Source: Microbacterium limosum (GTDB lineage Bacteria > Actinomycetota > Actinomycetes > Actinomycetales > Microbacteriaceae). From it: a DNA stretch of 64,000 nucleotides. The notes under the pieces are model-generated. The model had not been told where the DNA came from. It searched no databases and was given only the letters and a program-made list of their open reading frames with translations. The stretch covers positions 2,728,001-2,792,000 of the forward strand of contig NZ_CP137080.1 of NCBI RefSeq assembly GCF_036324365.1, read 5' to 3'. A program made the translations under genes and the position numbers. Position 1 is the first letter of the stretch; every line of letters begins with the position of its first letter. Of this stretch, positions 51,798-62,126 are shown piece by piece.

Positions 51798-53324
51798 CTA
51801 CGAGCCCGCGAAGCGCAGCAGCCCGTCGCCGAGCAGGTCCCGGACGCGCGGCAGCAGGTCTTCGCGCAGCGCCGCGGCATCCACCTCCATCAGCTGGGCG
51901 ATCGCGTCGATCAGGCGTCCGACCGGCAGCTCGCCGTCGCACGCGCCGACGAGGGCCGCGAGCGCGGGGTCCACGGGGATCGTGCGGGAGAAGCCACCGC
52001 CCTGCCGCAGCTCGATGACGCTCGGGTCGGCGGCACCCGGCAGGTGGTGGCGGGCCTCGGTCACGTCGTCGGCGACCTGCAGGACGGATGCCGCGAGCCC
52101 GTCGTCGTCGAGCGCGCGCTGCCGGTCGTGCGCCACGAGGCACGCCGCCAGGTGCGCCCCGAGCGCGCGCTCGGCCACCGGCTGCGCCACGCGCTCGTAC
52201 CGGGCGAGCGTCGGGCGTCCCTCCCGAGGGCGGCGCAGCAGGATGTAGCCGAAGCCGATCTCGTCGACCCCCCGCGCCGCGAAGTCGTCCAGCCACGCCG
52301 AGAGCAGGACGTCGTAGCCCGGGCTGCCCGGCACCGTGCCGCCATCGCGGATCCACAGCTCGGCGTAGGCGACGGGGTCGAGGCGTTCCCGCTCGATGAC
52401 CCACGCATCCAACGCGACGGGCGAGAGGGCCACCCACTCCCGCACGCGCTCGAGCCCGTCCTCCCCGTCCCGGTACTCCCAGTTGCCGAGCAGCTGCGCC
52501 GTCCCCCCGGGCGAGAGGTGGGTTCCCGCGCCCGTGACGACGGCCCGAACGAGATCGTCGCCCTCCAATCCGCCGTCGCGGTACTCGTAGGCGGGCACCC
52601 CCGTGGCCCGCGGAGTGATGACGAAGGGCGGGTTGGAGACGATGCGATCGAAGCTCTCGCCCGCAACGGGCTCGAACAGGCTCCCGTGCCGGGTCTGCAC
52701 CCCGGCCACGTCGTTGAGCAGGGCGTTCAGCCGGGCAAAGCGCAGCGCTGGCTCGGAGACGTCGGTCGCGACGACCGCCTCGGCGGCCCGGCGGGCCCGC
52801 AGCGCCTGGATGCCGCAGCCGGTCCCGAGATCCAACACACGGTCCGCCGGCACGGGCAGCTGCAGCCCCGCGAGCGTCATCGACGCGCCACCGACGCCGA
52901 GCACGTGGTCGGGCGCGATCGGTCCGCCGAGCGCCACCTCGTCGAGGTCGCTCGCGATCCACCACTCGCCGGCGCCCGCGTCGTCGACGAACGCCTGCGG
53001 GCGCACCACCGCGAGCGGGACGATCCCCGCGGCATCCTCCCGCGCGAGTCCCAGCGCCACGAGTCCCGCGACACCGCAGCGCGGCAGAGCCCGCTCCAGC
53101 TCGCCCGAGGAGACGGGGTCGCCGAGCCAGAACAGGCGTGCCAGCGTCGCGGCGGCGTCATCGACGCGGGCCAGCGCGCGGCGCACCGGCAGCGCGCGGC
53201 CCCGGCCGAGCGCCTCGTCGGCCACCACGCCCCACAGGGCCCGCAGCCGCGCGGAGGTGTAGCCCGCGGCATCCAGATCGGCGGCGAGCGCGGCACACAG
53301 GGACGGGGAGGGTTCGGGGATCAC
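51798..53324 (-). CDS. Class I SAM-dependent methyltransferase (HemK-like motif) with N-terminal DUF7059-type domain
   Basis: 508 residues from GTG 53324; the Shine-Dalgarno GGAGGA is very close, so the exact start is uncertain. An N-terminal helical domain (about 1-130) precedes a Rossmann methyltransferase with LDLGTGCGIQAL (motif I) and SNPPFVI (motif IV), the latter typical of N-methylation of amide or amino groups in protein or nucleic acid. The gene is a standard neighbour of pcnA and DUF6049 in Microbacteriaceae. The substrate is unknown. Confidence 0.85.
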   Translation of the reverse strand: MIPEPSPSLCAALAADLDAAGYTSARLRALWGVVADEALGRGRALPVRRALARVDDAAATLARLFWLGDPVSSGELERALPRCGVAGLVALGLAREDAAGIVPLAVVRPQAFVDDAGAGEWWIASDLDEVALGGPIAPDHVLGVGGASMTLAGLQLPVPADRVLDLGTGCGIQALRARRAAEAVVATDVSEPALRFARLNALLNDVAGVQTRHGSLFEPVAGESFDRIVSNPPFVITPRATGVPAYEYRDGGLEGDDLVRAVVTGAGTHLSPGGTAQLLGNWEYRDGEDGLERVREWVALSPVALDAWVIERERLDPVAYAELWIRDGGTVPGSPGYDVLLSAWLDDFAARGVDEIGFGYILLRRPREGRPTLARYERVAQPVAERALGAHLAACLVAHDRQRALDDDGLAASVLQVADDVTEARHHLPGAADPSVIELRQGGGFSRTIPVDPALAALVGACDGELPVGRLIDAIAQLMEVDAAALREDLLPRVRDLLGDGLLRFAGS

Positions 53325-53436
53325 TCCTCCATTCAATCGCGGCGCGCGCGCCCGCTCAGGGAGCCCGGCTGCCGCCACCGTAGAATCGGGCGGAACGTGC
53401 GAGCGCCCTCGCACCCCAGCTGACCCCGGACTGACC

Positions 53437-55614
53437 GTGACGCACCCCCATTCTGGTTCCGGCGTGCGGACCGGATCCGCGTGCGCGGCATCCGCATCCC
53501 GCCCCCGCGCCCGGCTCGCGATCTTCTTCGCGATGCTCGCGCTGGCGCTGCTGGCGCTGTGTGCACCGGCGGCCCCGGGCGCGAGCGCGGCCCCGCTGCC
53601 CACGCCGAACCCGACGGCGACGGCGGATGCCGGGGACGCCCCCCTCGTCACCGTCGCCGCCCTGAACCGGGGTCTCGTACGCACCGGCGAGCCGCTGTCG
53701 GTGTCGGTCGTGGCCGAGAACCCGTCGGATGCCGAGCTGGAGCCGACGACGGCGGGCGTCTCGGTGGGCACGGCGCCGATCACAGACCCGGCGATCCTCG
53801 ACGGGTGGCTCGCGAACACCACGGATCTCGAAACGGCCGTGATCGACCGGCAGCCCGTCCCCGCCATCGCCGCGGGCGAGAGCGTCGCGATCACGTCCAG
53901 CATCGCCGCCGAGACGCCCGGCTGGGCGGGCCTCGCACCCGGGGTCTACCCCATCGAGGCCGCCGTCGGCGCGAGCGAGCCGGCCCGCGGGGCGATCGTG
54001 CTGCTCGATACGGCCGCCCCGCCGGCCACCGCCCCCGTCGGCATCGTCGTGCCGATCACGGCGGGCCCCCGAACGACGGGCCTGCTGAGCGCGGAGGAGC
54101 TCGTTTCCCTGACCGCCGCAGACGGTCGGCTCACACAGCTGGTCGACGGCGTGTCGGGATCCGCGGCCGTCCTCGCGATCGATCCCGCGATCGTCGCCTC
54201 CATCCGTGTTCTGGGCACCGCCGCCCCCGCGTCGTCGACGCAATGGCTGGCCCGGCTGGAGGCCCTGCCGAACACCCGCTTCGCCCTGCAGTTCGCAGAC
54301 GCGGATGTCGCGACCCAGGTGCATGCCGGGCTCTCCGGCCTGCTCGAGCCGCGGGGGCTCGCCTACGCCGTGGACCCGGCCGACGTCGCCGAGGACACCG
54401 CGACGCCCACCCCCGCCCCCACCGGCGCGCCGGCGACCCCGTCCCCGGCGCCGACGGGGGAACCCGACGACGGAGGTGAGCCCGTCCTCCCCGACCTCGC
54501 GGAGCTGACCGAGATCCCCGGCGCCCGCAGCGGTGTCTTCTGGCCCGCCGAGGGACACGCGGACGACGGCGTCGTGCAGACCCTCGCGGCCTGGGCCGAA
54601 GCATCCGGAGACACCCCCGATCCGCTGACGCTGCTCGCCTCCGACGCCGCCGAGCGCGACACCGTCACCGCCGCGGGAACCGTGGGCGACGCCGACGTCC
54701 TCGTCTACGACTCCGCCGCCTCGGCCGCACTGACCGCCGCTGCCGAGCCCGGCGACACGTCGCGCGCCGAGGCGCTGTCGACCCTCTCCGCTCACCTTGC
54801 CCTCGCCACGACGCGGGCCTCCGGTCCGGTCCTGCTCGCCGTGGACCGCCTCGACGAGGCATCCGCATTCGGCCTGCAGACCGCCCTCGGCGGGGTGTCG
54901 GGCTACCTGGGTACCGCCCCCCTCGGCTGGGACGAGCTGCGCGCCGCCGAAGCCACTCCCACCAGGGCGCTCGCCCCCGCCCCGGCCGAACACGTGGAAG
55001 CGTTGCAGCGGTTGCTCGTCGGCGAAGAGCGGCTGGAGGTCTTCTCGGCCGTCATCGACGAGCCCTCGCTGATGCTCGAACCCGAGCGCACCGCGATCCT
55101 GCAGCTCATCGGCGCCGGCTGGTTCGACGACGAGGAGTGGCCGGCGGCGATGGCGGACCACGCGGAACAGACGCAGGCGACGCTCACCGCCGTCGAGTTG
55201 CAGCCGCCCTCCACGATCCAGCTCATCAGCCCGGAGGCGGGCCTGCAGTTCTTCGTGCGCAACGATCTTCCCTGGGCCGCCAACGTCGTGCTCGTCGCGG
55301 TGCCCGACAACCTGCGCCTGGATGTCGAGCGCACGACCGTCGTGCGGGCGGAGCCGGGCGTGAACACGCGTGTGCAGGTGCCCGTGCGGGCCCGAGTCGG
55401 CAGCGGCGAGGTCGACATCTCGCTGCGGCTGCTGAGCCCCACGTCGGAGCAGGTGGGCCCGGAGCGCGTCGCCGAGGTGCAGGTGCGCGCCGAGTGGGAG
55501 GCGATCGGGATCGTCGTGCTCTCGGTGCTCGTGGTCGGCTTCATCGCGACGGGGGTCGTGCGCACGGTCCTGCGGCGCCGGCGCGCGAAGCGGGCGGAGG
55601 AGACGAGTGGCTAG
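53437..55614 (+). CDS. DUF6049 family exported membrane protein
   Basis: 725 residues from GTG 53437. A signal peptide (about 20-52) precedes a long extracytoplasmic region with a Pro/Thr-rich linker near 325-350, and a single membrane helix (about 690-710) with a basic cytoplasmic tail RRRRAKRAEETSG. The family is actinobacterial and conserved directly upstream of murJ, with which this gene overlaps by 8 bp, so a part in cell-wall assembly is likely. Confidence 0.85.
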   Translation: MTHPHSGSGVRTGSACAASASRPRARLAIFFAMLALALLALCAPAAPGASAAPLPTPNPTATADAGDAPLVTVAALNRGLVRTGEPLSVSVVAENPSDAELEPTTAGVSVGTAPITDPAILDGWLANTTDLETAVIDRQPVPAIAAGESVAITSSIAAETPGWAGLAPGVYPIEAAVGASEPARGAIVLLDTAAPPATAPVGIVVPITAGPRTTGLLSAEELVSLTAADGRLTQLVDGVSGSAAVLAIDPAIVASIRVLGTAAPASSTQWLARLEALPNTRFALQFADADVATQVHAGLSGLLEPRGLAYAVDPADVAEDTATPTPAPTGAPATPSPAPTGEPDDGGEPVLPDLAELTEIPGARSGVFWPAEGHADDGVVQTLAAWAEASGDTPDPLTLLASDAAERDTVTAAGTVGDADVLVYDSAASAALTAAAEPGDTSRAEALSTLSAHLALATTRASGPVLLAVDRLDEASAFGLQTALGGVSGYLGTAPLGWDELRAAEATPTRALAPAPAEHVEALQRLLVGEERLEVFSAVIDEPSLMLEPERTAILQLIGAGWFDDEEWPAAMADHAEQTQATLTAVELQPPSTIQLISPEAGLQFFVRNDLPWAANVVLVAVPDNLRLDVERTTVVRAEPGVNTRVQVPVRARVGSGEVDISLRLLSPTSEQVGPERVAEVQVRAEWEAIGIVVLSVLVVGFIATGVVRTVLRRRRAKRAEETSG

Positions 55615-57199
55615 CCTCGGCCGCGCGAGCGCCGTACTCGCCGCCGGCACCCTGATATCCCGGGTGACCGGACTGGTGCGCTCGGTCGTGCTGGTGCTCG
55701 CGCTCGGATCCGTCGCTTCGGGAGCGGCCGATGCGTTCGCCATCGCCAACCAGCTTCCGAACAACATCTACGCGATCATCTCCACCGGCATCCTCACGGG
55801 CGTGATCGTTCCCCAGATCGTGCGGGCGGCCGCGCACGCCGACGGGGGCGGCGCGTTCGTCTCCAAGCTGCTGACGCTCGGGACGGTCGTACTCGTCGTC
55901 ACGACGGGCCTCGCGACGCTCGCGGCACCCTGGCTCGTGCAGCTGTTCGCCACGTTCGCGGGTGCGCAGTACGCGCTGACGGTCGCGTTCGCGTACTGGT
56001 GCCTGCCGCAGCTGTTCTTCTACGGGTTGTACGCGCTCGTGGGCGAGACCCTCAACGCGCGTCGCGTGTTCGGGCCGTACACGTGGGCCCCGATCGTCAA
56101 CAACGTCGTGTCGATCGCCGGGTTCGGCATCTTCATCGCCCTCTTCGGGCCGCACCGCTCCGACGTGCTCGACTGGTCGGCGGACATGATCACGGTTCTC
56201 GCCGGAACCGCGACGCTCGGGATCGCCGCACAGGCGCTGCTGCTCGTCGCCTTCTGGCGTCGCGCCGGCCTGCGCGTCCGGCCCGACTTCGCGTGGCGGG
56301 GCATGGGCCTTCGCCACATGGGAACGCTCGCATGGTGGACGTTCCTCATGGTGATCGTCGGCCAGATCGCGGGCCTCGTGCAGACGCGCATCGCCAGCCA
56401 GGCCTCGGAGATCGCCCCGTCGATCGCGACCATGAACTACGCGTGGTTCATCTTCATCCTCCCGTACTCGGTCATCGCCGTCTCGATCGGCACCCCCTAC
56501 TTCACGCAGCTGAGCGAGCACGCCGCCGCGGGCCGCCACGACGAGGTGCGTACCGATCTCGCGGCGAGCATCCGCAGCGTCTGTTTCTTCATGGTCGGAG
56601 CCCTCGCCGCCGTCGCCGCGGCGTCGGTCACCGTCTCGCGCATCTTCTCGGAATCGGCGCCGGATGCCGCGGAGTTCGCCCTCGTGCTGGGTGCGTACCT
56701 CGTCGGGCTCGTCCCGCTCTCGATCCTCTACATCGTGCAGCGCACCTTCTACGCCTACGGCGACACCGTGCGCCCCTTCGTCTTCACCCTCGTGCAGGCG
56801 GTGCTCGTCGTCGTGACGGCCGTCGCCGCCTCCGCCGTGCTGCCGATCGAGCGGCTCGCGGCCGGCATCGCGCTCGGCCAGTCGCTCGCGGGTCTCGTGC
56901 AGCTCGCCCTCGCCATCTGGCTGCTCCGGCGCAAGCTCGGTCGCCTCGAGCTCACCGCGACGCTCGGATCGCTCGCGCGCTTCTTCGCGGCGGGCCTGCC
57001 CGCGGGAGCGGCCGGGTGGGGCCTCTTCCTCGCGTTCGGGGGCGTCGGGGGCTGGGCCGCGGCATCCGTGCCCCTGGCCGTCGTCGGCACGATCGTCATC
57101 GGCGCGGTCGTCGCTGCCGTGTACGTCGCCGTCCTCGCGGCCTTCCGTGCGCCCGAGCTGGCGGTGCTCGGAAGCGTCGTGCGCCGCTTCCGCCGGTGA
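55607..57199 (+). CDS. murJ: Lipid II flippase MurJ
   Basis: 530 residues from GTG 55607, with GGAGGAG inside the end of the preceding gene. About fourteen helices; family segments include GTLISRVTGLVRSVVL at the N-terminus, NQLPNNIYAIISTGILTGVIVPQ and YALVGETLNARRVFGPYTWAPIVNN. It moves lipid II across the membrane for peptidoglycan synthesis. There is no C-terminal kinase-like extension as seen in mycobacterial MviN. Confidence 0.94.
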   Translation: MASLGRASAVLAAGTLISRVTGLVRSVVLVLALGSVASGAADAFAIANQLPNNIYAIISTGILTGVIVPQIVRAAAHADGGGAFVSKLLTLGTVVLVVTTGLATLAAPWLVQLFATFAGAQYALTVAFAYWCLPQLFFYGLYALVGETLNARRVFGPYTWAPIVNNVVSIAGFGIFIALFGPHRSDVLDWSADMITVLAGTATLGIAAQALLLVAFWRRAGLRVRPDFAWRGMGLRHMGTLAWWTFLMVIVGQIAGLVQTRIASQASEIAPSIATMNYAWFIFILPYSVIAVSIGTPYFTQLSEHAAAGRHDEVRTDLAASIRSVCFFMVGALAAVAAASVTVSRIFSESAPDAAEFALVLGAYLVGLVPLSILYIVQRTFYAYGDTVRPFVFTLVQAVLVVVTAVAASAVLPIERLAAGIALGQSLAGLVQLALAIWLLRRKLGRLELTATLGSLARFFAAGLPAGAAGWGLFLAFGGVGGWAAASVPLAVVGTIVIGAVVAAVYVAVLAAFRAPELAVLGSVVRRFRR

Positions 57200-57336
57200 T
57201 CCGGCGGGTGAACGCGTCATGACGGGCGTGCCAACCCTTCCGGTCTCCGAAACCTCGCCGGGGGCCTGGAATGGGCGCGGGCTACGATGTGTTGCACGCT
57301 GCTGAACGTCACGACAGCGCTGAGGAAGGAACACAC

Positions 57337-58293
<957 letters not shown>

Positions 58294-58353
58294 GCGGAAC
58301 AATTCCCGGCCGACGCGCGTTGGCCCCCCGTGAACCCCGAACAAGGAGACATC

Positions 58354-58677
58354 ATGACCGCCAAGGCCACCACCTCGGGCACCTGGGAGCAGGACGTGCT
58401 CCAGGCCGAGGGTCCCGTGCTCGTCGACTTCTGGGCCGAATGGTGCGGACCCTGCCGCATGGTTGCGCCCGTTCTCGATCAGATCCAGTCGGAGAACCCC
58501 GACAAGATCACGATCCTCAAGCTCAACGTCGATGAGAACCCCGATCTGGCCATGAAGTACCAGATCACGTCGATCCCTGCCATGAAGGTTTTCGAAGGCG
58601 GCGAGGTGAAGACGACGATCATCGGCGCGAAGCCCAAGTTCGCGCTCGAGCAGGACCTCAAGCCGTTCATCGGCTGA
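58354..58677 (+). CDS. trxA: Thioredoxin
   Basis: 107 residues from ATG 58354 with AAGGAG upstream. Active site FWAEWCGPCRM and cis-proline SIPAMKVF. Paired with trxB and presumably the cytoplasmic electron source for CcdA. Confidence 0.97.
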   Translation: MTAKATTSGTWEQDVLQAEGPVLVDFWAEWCGPCRMVAPVLDQIQSENPDKITILKLNVDENPDLAMKYQITSIPAMKVFEGGEVKTTIIGAKPKFALEQDLKPFIG

Positions 58678-58691
58678 CGACCTCCGAGTCA

Positions 58692-58728
58692 CGAGAGCCC
58701 CGCCGGCGCGTTGTCGGCGGGGCTCTCG
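58692..58728. terminator. Bidirectional terminator between trxA and parB
   Basis: A perfect 14-bp stem CGAGAGCCCCGCCG/CGGCGGGGCTCTCG with a 9-nt loop, lying between convergent genes. Confidence 0.8.
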
Positions 58729-58747
58729 TCGTTCTCGAGACGCGAGG

Positions 58748-59788
58748 TCAGACGGCGCCGTAGGCGTCCACGCCCATCTCTCCGATGATGCGATTGAGGT
58801 CCTGGATGGAAGCGAAATCAATCACGATCTGGCCTTTTTTTGCCGACAGAGAGATGCGCACGCGGGTGTCGAGCCGGTCGCCCACCCGTTCCGCCACCTC
58901 GTCGAGGTGACCACGGCGCGTGCCCGCCTGCGGCCGTGCGCGCTTGGAGTCGACGCCGCTTCTCGCGGCCGCCTCCGTGGCACGCACGGAGAGATCCTCG
59001 TTGACGACCTTGTCGGCCAGGCGCTGCATCGCGTCGCCGTCCTCGAGCGACAGGATCGCCCGCGCGTGGCCCGCCGACAGCACCCCGGCCGCGACCCGCT
59101 GCTGCACGGGAACGGGAAGGCGGAGAAGGCGGATGGTGTTGGAGATCTGCGGGCGCGATCGTCCGATGCGCGTGGCGAGCTCCTCCTGGGTGATGCCGAA
59201 GTCCTCCAGAAGCTGCTGGTAGGCGGATGCCTCTTCGAGCGGGTTCAGCTGAGAGCGGTGGAGGTTCTCCAGCAGCGCGTCGCGGAGCAGGTGCTCCTCG
59301 GCCGTGTCGCGGATGACGGCGGGAATGGACTCCAGCCCGGCTTCGCGCGCCGCGCGGGTGCGGCGCTCTCCCATGATCAGCTCGTACGTATCGGGCTGGT
59401 CGTCGCTCGGACGGACGACGACGGGCTGCAGCACGCCGAACTCCCGCACGCTGTGGATCAGCTCGGCGAGTTCGTCGGCGTCGAAGTGCGTGCGGGGCTG
59501 GCGGGGGTTCGGGACGATCGAGTGCGGGTCGAGGTGGACGAGCCGCGCGCCGGGCACATCGACGAGCTCCTCCTCTCCCGCGGCGGCCCCGGCATCCGCG
59601 CTCCCGGATGCCGGGGCGTGGCCGTCGAGCGTCGGCGGGGCGATCACGTCGGTCGCGACCTCGTCGGCCGAGACGGCCGCTGTGCGCGATGCGCCGGGGA
59701 AGAACACATCCACGGGGCGCGACTCCGACTCGCTCGTGGGGATGAGCGCGCCGATACCCCGGCCGAGTCCTGTTCTTTTCGCGGGCAT
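58748..59788 (-). CDS. parB: Chromosome partitioning protein ParB
   Basis: 346 residues from ATG 59788, overlapping the parA stop (TGATG). After LGRGIGALIP and a variable linker the ParB domain has NPRQPRTHFDADELAELIHSV and the CTP-binding box GERRTRAAREAG; a HTH (ITQEELATRIGRSRPQISNTIRLLRLP) and a C-terminal dimerisation part follow. It binds the parS sites upstream of parA. Confidence 0.96.
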   Translation of the reverse strand: MPAKRTGLGRGIGALIPTSESESRPVDVFFPGASRTAAVSADEVATDVIAPPTLDGHAPASGSADAGAAAGEEELVDVPGARLVHLDPHSIVPNPRQPRTHFDADELAELIHSVREFGVLQPVVVRPSDDQPDTYELIMGERRTRAAREAGLESIPAVIRDTAEEHLLRDALLENLHRSQLNPLEEASAYQQLLEDFGITQEELATRIGRSRPQISNTIRLLRLPVPVQQRVAAGVLSAGHARAILSLEDGDAMQRLADKVVNEDLSVRATEAAARSGVDSKRARPQAGTRRGHLDEVAERVGDRLDTRVRISLSAKKGQIVIDFASIQDLNRIIGEMGVDAYGAV

Positions 59789-60735
59789 CAGCTCGCTCCT
59801 TCCTGCTGAGCGGTGCGTGCCGGGGCGGGCACCCCTCGACGTGTGATCTCGACCGCGGCCTCGCGGTAGGCGATGGCGCCGGCCGACTGGCCGTCGTACG
59901 CGATGACGGTCTGGCCGAAGCTCGGCGCCTCCGACACCCGCACCGAACGCGGAATGACGGTGCGCAGCACCTGGTCGGCAAAGTGCGAGCGAACCTCCTC
60001 CGCCACCTGCTGGGCGAGCTTGGTGCGCCCGTCGTACATCGTCAGCAGGATGGTCGAGACGTGAAGGGGGGGATTCAGGTGCTTCTGGATCATGCGCACA
60101 CTGCCGAGGAGCTGGCTGAGGCCCTCCAGCGCGTAGTACTCGCACTGGATGGGGATGAAGACCTCATCCGCGGCCGCGAACGCGTTGATCGTCAGCAACC
60201 CGAGCGACGGGGGGCAATCGATGATGACGAAGTGGATCGGCTCCTCCTGCGACGCCAGGAAGTCATCGAGGGCCGATCGCAGACGGTGCTCGCGCGCCAC
60301 CTGCGACACCAGCTCGATCTCCGCGCCCGCGAGATGGATCGTGCTGGGGGCGCACAGGAGACGTGGCGATTCCGGGCTCTGCTGCACGATGTCGGCGAGA
60401 GGGAATTCGTCGATCAGCACGTCGTACACACTGGGCGTTTCCGCGGTGTGCACGACGCCGAGTGCCGTCGAGGCGTTTCCCTGCGGGTCGAGGTCGACGA
60501 CGAGCACCTTCGCACCCAGTGATGCGAGCGCTGCCGCGATGTTCACCGTCGTCGTCGTCTTGCCGACCCCGCCCTTCTGGTTGGACACGGTCATGATGCG
60601 CGTGTCGACGGGCAGATCGACGTCGACCCCCTCGAGGGCGCGGCGCCGGGCACTGAGGTCGGCCAGCTCCCGAGCGAGCGGGGTGTCATCGAGAGACGCG
60701 GATGCGGTGTGCTGCGCGCGCTCGGAATGTTCCAC
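59788..60735 (-). CDS. parA: Chromosome partitioning ATPase ParA (Soj)
   Basis: 315 residues if translation starts at GTG 60735, which lies inside a parS site; an upstream GTG is possible and the true start is uncertain. Deviant Walker A KGGVGKTTTTVN (54-65), VDLDPQGNAST and IIDCPPSLGLLT are clear. It works with ParB in origin segregation. Confidence 0.93.
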   Translation of the reverse strand: MEHSERAQHTASASLDDTPLARELADLSARRRALEGVDVDLPVDTRIMTVSNQKGGVGKTTTTVNIAAALASLGAKVLVVDLDPQGNASTALGVVHTAETPSVYDVLIDEFPLADIVQQSPESPRLLCAPSTIHLAGAEIELVSQVAREHRLRSALDDFLASQEEPIHFVIIDCPPSLGLLTINAFAAADEVFIPIQCEYYALEGLSQLLGSVRMIQKHLNPPLHVSTILLTMYDGRTKLAQQVAEEVRSHFADQVLRTVIPRSVRVSEAPSFGQTVIAYDGQSAGAIAYREAAVEITRRGVPAPARTAQQEGAS

Positions 60736-60743
60736 GTGAAACG
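60728..60743. promoter_or_regulatory. parS site 1
   Basis: TGTTCCACGTGAAACG, two bases off the 16-bp consensus TGTTTCACGTGAAACA; overlaps the proposed parA start. Confidence 0.8.
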
Positions 60744-60833
60744 CTCCACTACATGTTCGGGGGACCTGAACCACTCTAAGCGCTCGCGCCGACGCCGCCC
60801 GCCAACCCAGAGCGTGCCGCACAGAACGCTCGG

Positions 60834-60849
60834 TGTTTCACGTAAAACG
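60834..60849. promoter_or_regulatory. parS site 2 (imperfect)
   Basis: TGTTTCACGTAAAACG; one mismatch in the core palindrome. Confidence 0.7.
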
Positions 60850-60895
60850 CGTGCGTCCCGGGTCGAGCAGAGAGGTGGAGTGCCGCACCTCCGGA

Positions 60896-60911
60896 TGTTT
60901 CACGTGAAACC
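60896..60911. promoter_or_regulatory. parS site 3
   Basis: TGTTTCACGTGAAACC; perfect 14-bp core. Confidence 0.9.
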
Positions 60912-61025
60912 TCGAGCGCCTTCCTCGTAGAGACGAACGCGCGAGCAAGACCACATACATCGCTGTTCGGGAGGTCGTCCCACGTCAGGCTTCCCGTCGC
61001 CCGCGGAACGCCGCCGCAAGCCGGA

Positions 61026-61041
61026 TGTTTCACGTGAAACC
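61026..61041. promoter_or_regulatory. parS site 4
   Basis: TGTTTCACGTGAAACC; perfect core. The parA-rsmG spacer (60736-61472) has no supportable gene and seems devoted to these sites. Confidence 0.9.
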
Positions 61042-61392
61042 GCCCCAATCACCCACGAGCAGCCGCCCGCATCGGCCCTCGGCCTCGCAGTGACGTTGCA
61101 CGTGCAACACCCGCTCGTACTCGCGGGGCATCGTATTCACCGTCCCCGGGCTCGTGAGACTCCTGTGACGGCGATCATGCTGGAAACCACCCGTTCCTCG
61201 CCGAGGTCCGTCAGCCGGCCGGCCGCCACACTGGCCGATCTGCGGGCAGGCGGAGCGCACCGGGGCAACGACCTCGAGGTGAACGCCGCCTCACTCGCCC
61301 CGCCACTGCACGCCGCCTTCCGTCGATGACGATGCTCATCCTGAGTCGGCGGACCTCCGGGTGCGTCCCAGCCAACCCGCCGCGGCGCCCCG

Positions 61393-61408
61393 GGTTTCAC
61401 GTGAAACA
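61393..61408. promoter_or_regulatory. parS site 5
   Basis: GGTTTCACGTGAAACA; perfect core. Confidence 0.9.
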
Positions 61409-61472
61409 ACGGGACCGCGTGCCGCAGGGCGACCACCTCAGACACACCGGGGGTTCTTGTTCTCACCGCGGC

Positions 61473-62105
61473 TCAGAGCGGCAGTGTCGCCCTCACGACG
61501 CGCGTCGGCTCGGAGATGACACCCTCGCCGACGACCTCGACGCGGACATCCGTGAGTCGGAAGCGACGGATCTGCTTCTCCGCGGCACCGATCTCCGCCG
61601 CCGCCGCCGCGCCCTTGAGCAGCACGAGTTCACCGCCCGGGCGGGCGAGCGGCGCCGTCAGCGGAATGAGCGTGCGCAGGGCCGAGACGGCGCGGGCCGT
61701 CACCTGGTCGAGCGGGGGCGTGGGGCGGAAGTCCTCCGCGCGACTGCGGACGACCTCGACGTTCTGCAGGCCCAGGTCGGCGGCCTGCTCCGTGAGCCAG
61801 GCGACGCGGCGCTCCATCGGCTCGATCAAGACCCAAGAGATGTCGGGGCGAGCGATCGCGAGCACGAGCCCGGGCAGTCCGGCGCCCGACCCGACATCGC
61901 CTACTCGGCCCCCGGCCACGAACAGCGGTGCGATCACCGCGCTGTTCAGCACGTGCCGCGTCCACAGTCGAGGCAACTCGAGTGGTCCGATCAGGCCCCG
62001 CTCTTCGCCGTGCTGCGCGAGGTTGGCCACGAAAGCACGAGCGACGTCGACGCGGTCGCCGAACAACGCCGCGGCGGCGTCGGGTTCGATCTCGAGGTCG
62101 CTCAT
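61473..62105 (-). CDS. rsmG: 16S rRNA (guanine-N7) methyltransferase RsmG
   Basis: 210 residues. LWTRHVLNSAVIAPL and the SAM-binding GDVGSGAGLPGLVLAIARPD are diagnostic; ARAVSALRTLIPLTAPL follows. It methylates G527 of 16S rRNA. Standard position between parA and jag. Confidence 0.96.
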   Translation of the reverse strand: MSDLEIEPDAAAALFGDRVDVARAFVANLAQHGEERGLIGPLELPRLWTRHVLNSAVIAPLFVAGGRVGDVGSGAGLPGLVLAIARPDISWVLIEPMERRVAWLTEQAADLGLQNVEVVRSRAEDFRPTPPLDQVTARAVSALRTLIPLTAPLARPGGELVLLKGAAAAAEIGAAEKQIRRFRLTDVRVEVVGEGVISEPTRVVRATLPL

Positions 62106-62108
62106 GGA

Positions 62109-62124
62109 TGTTTCACGTGGAACG
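62109..62124. promoter_or_regulatory. parS site 6 between rsmG and jag
   Basis: TGTTTCACGTGGAACG, one mismatch in the core; placed in the short gap between the two genes. Confidence 0.75.
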
Positions 62125-62126
62125 CG

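Noticed and set aside
61137..61466. 109-codon minus-strand frame in the parA-rsmG spacer
   Set aside because: It contains a translated parS site (FHVKP) and no protein-like features; the spacer appears non-coding.
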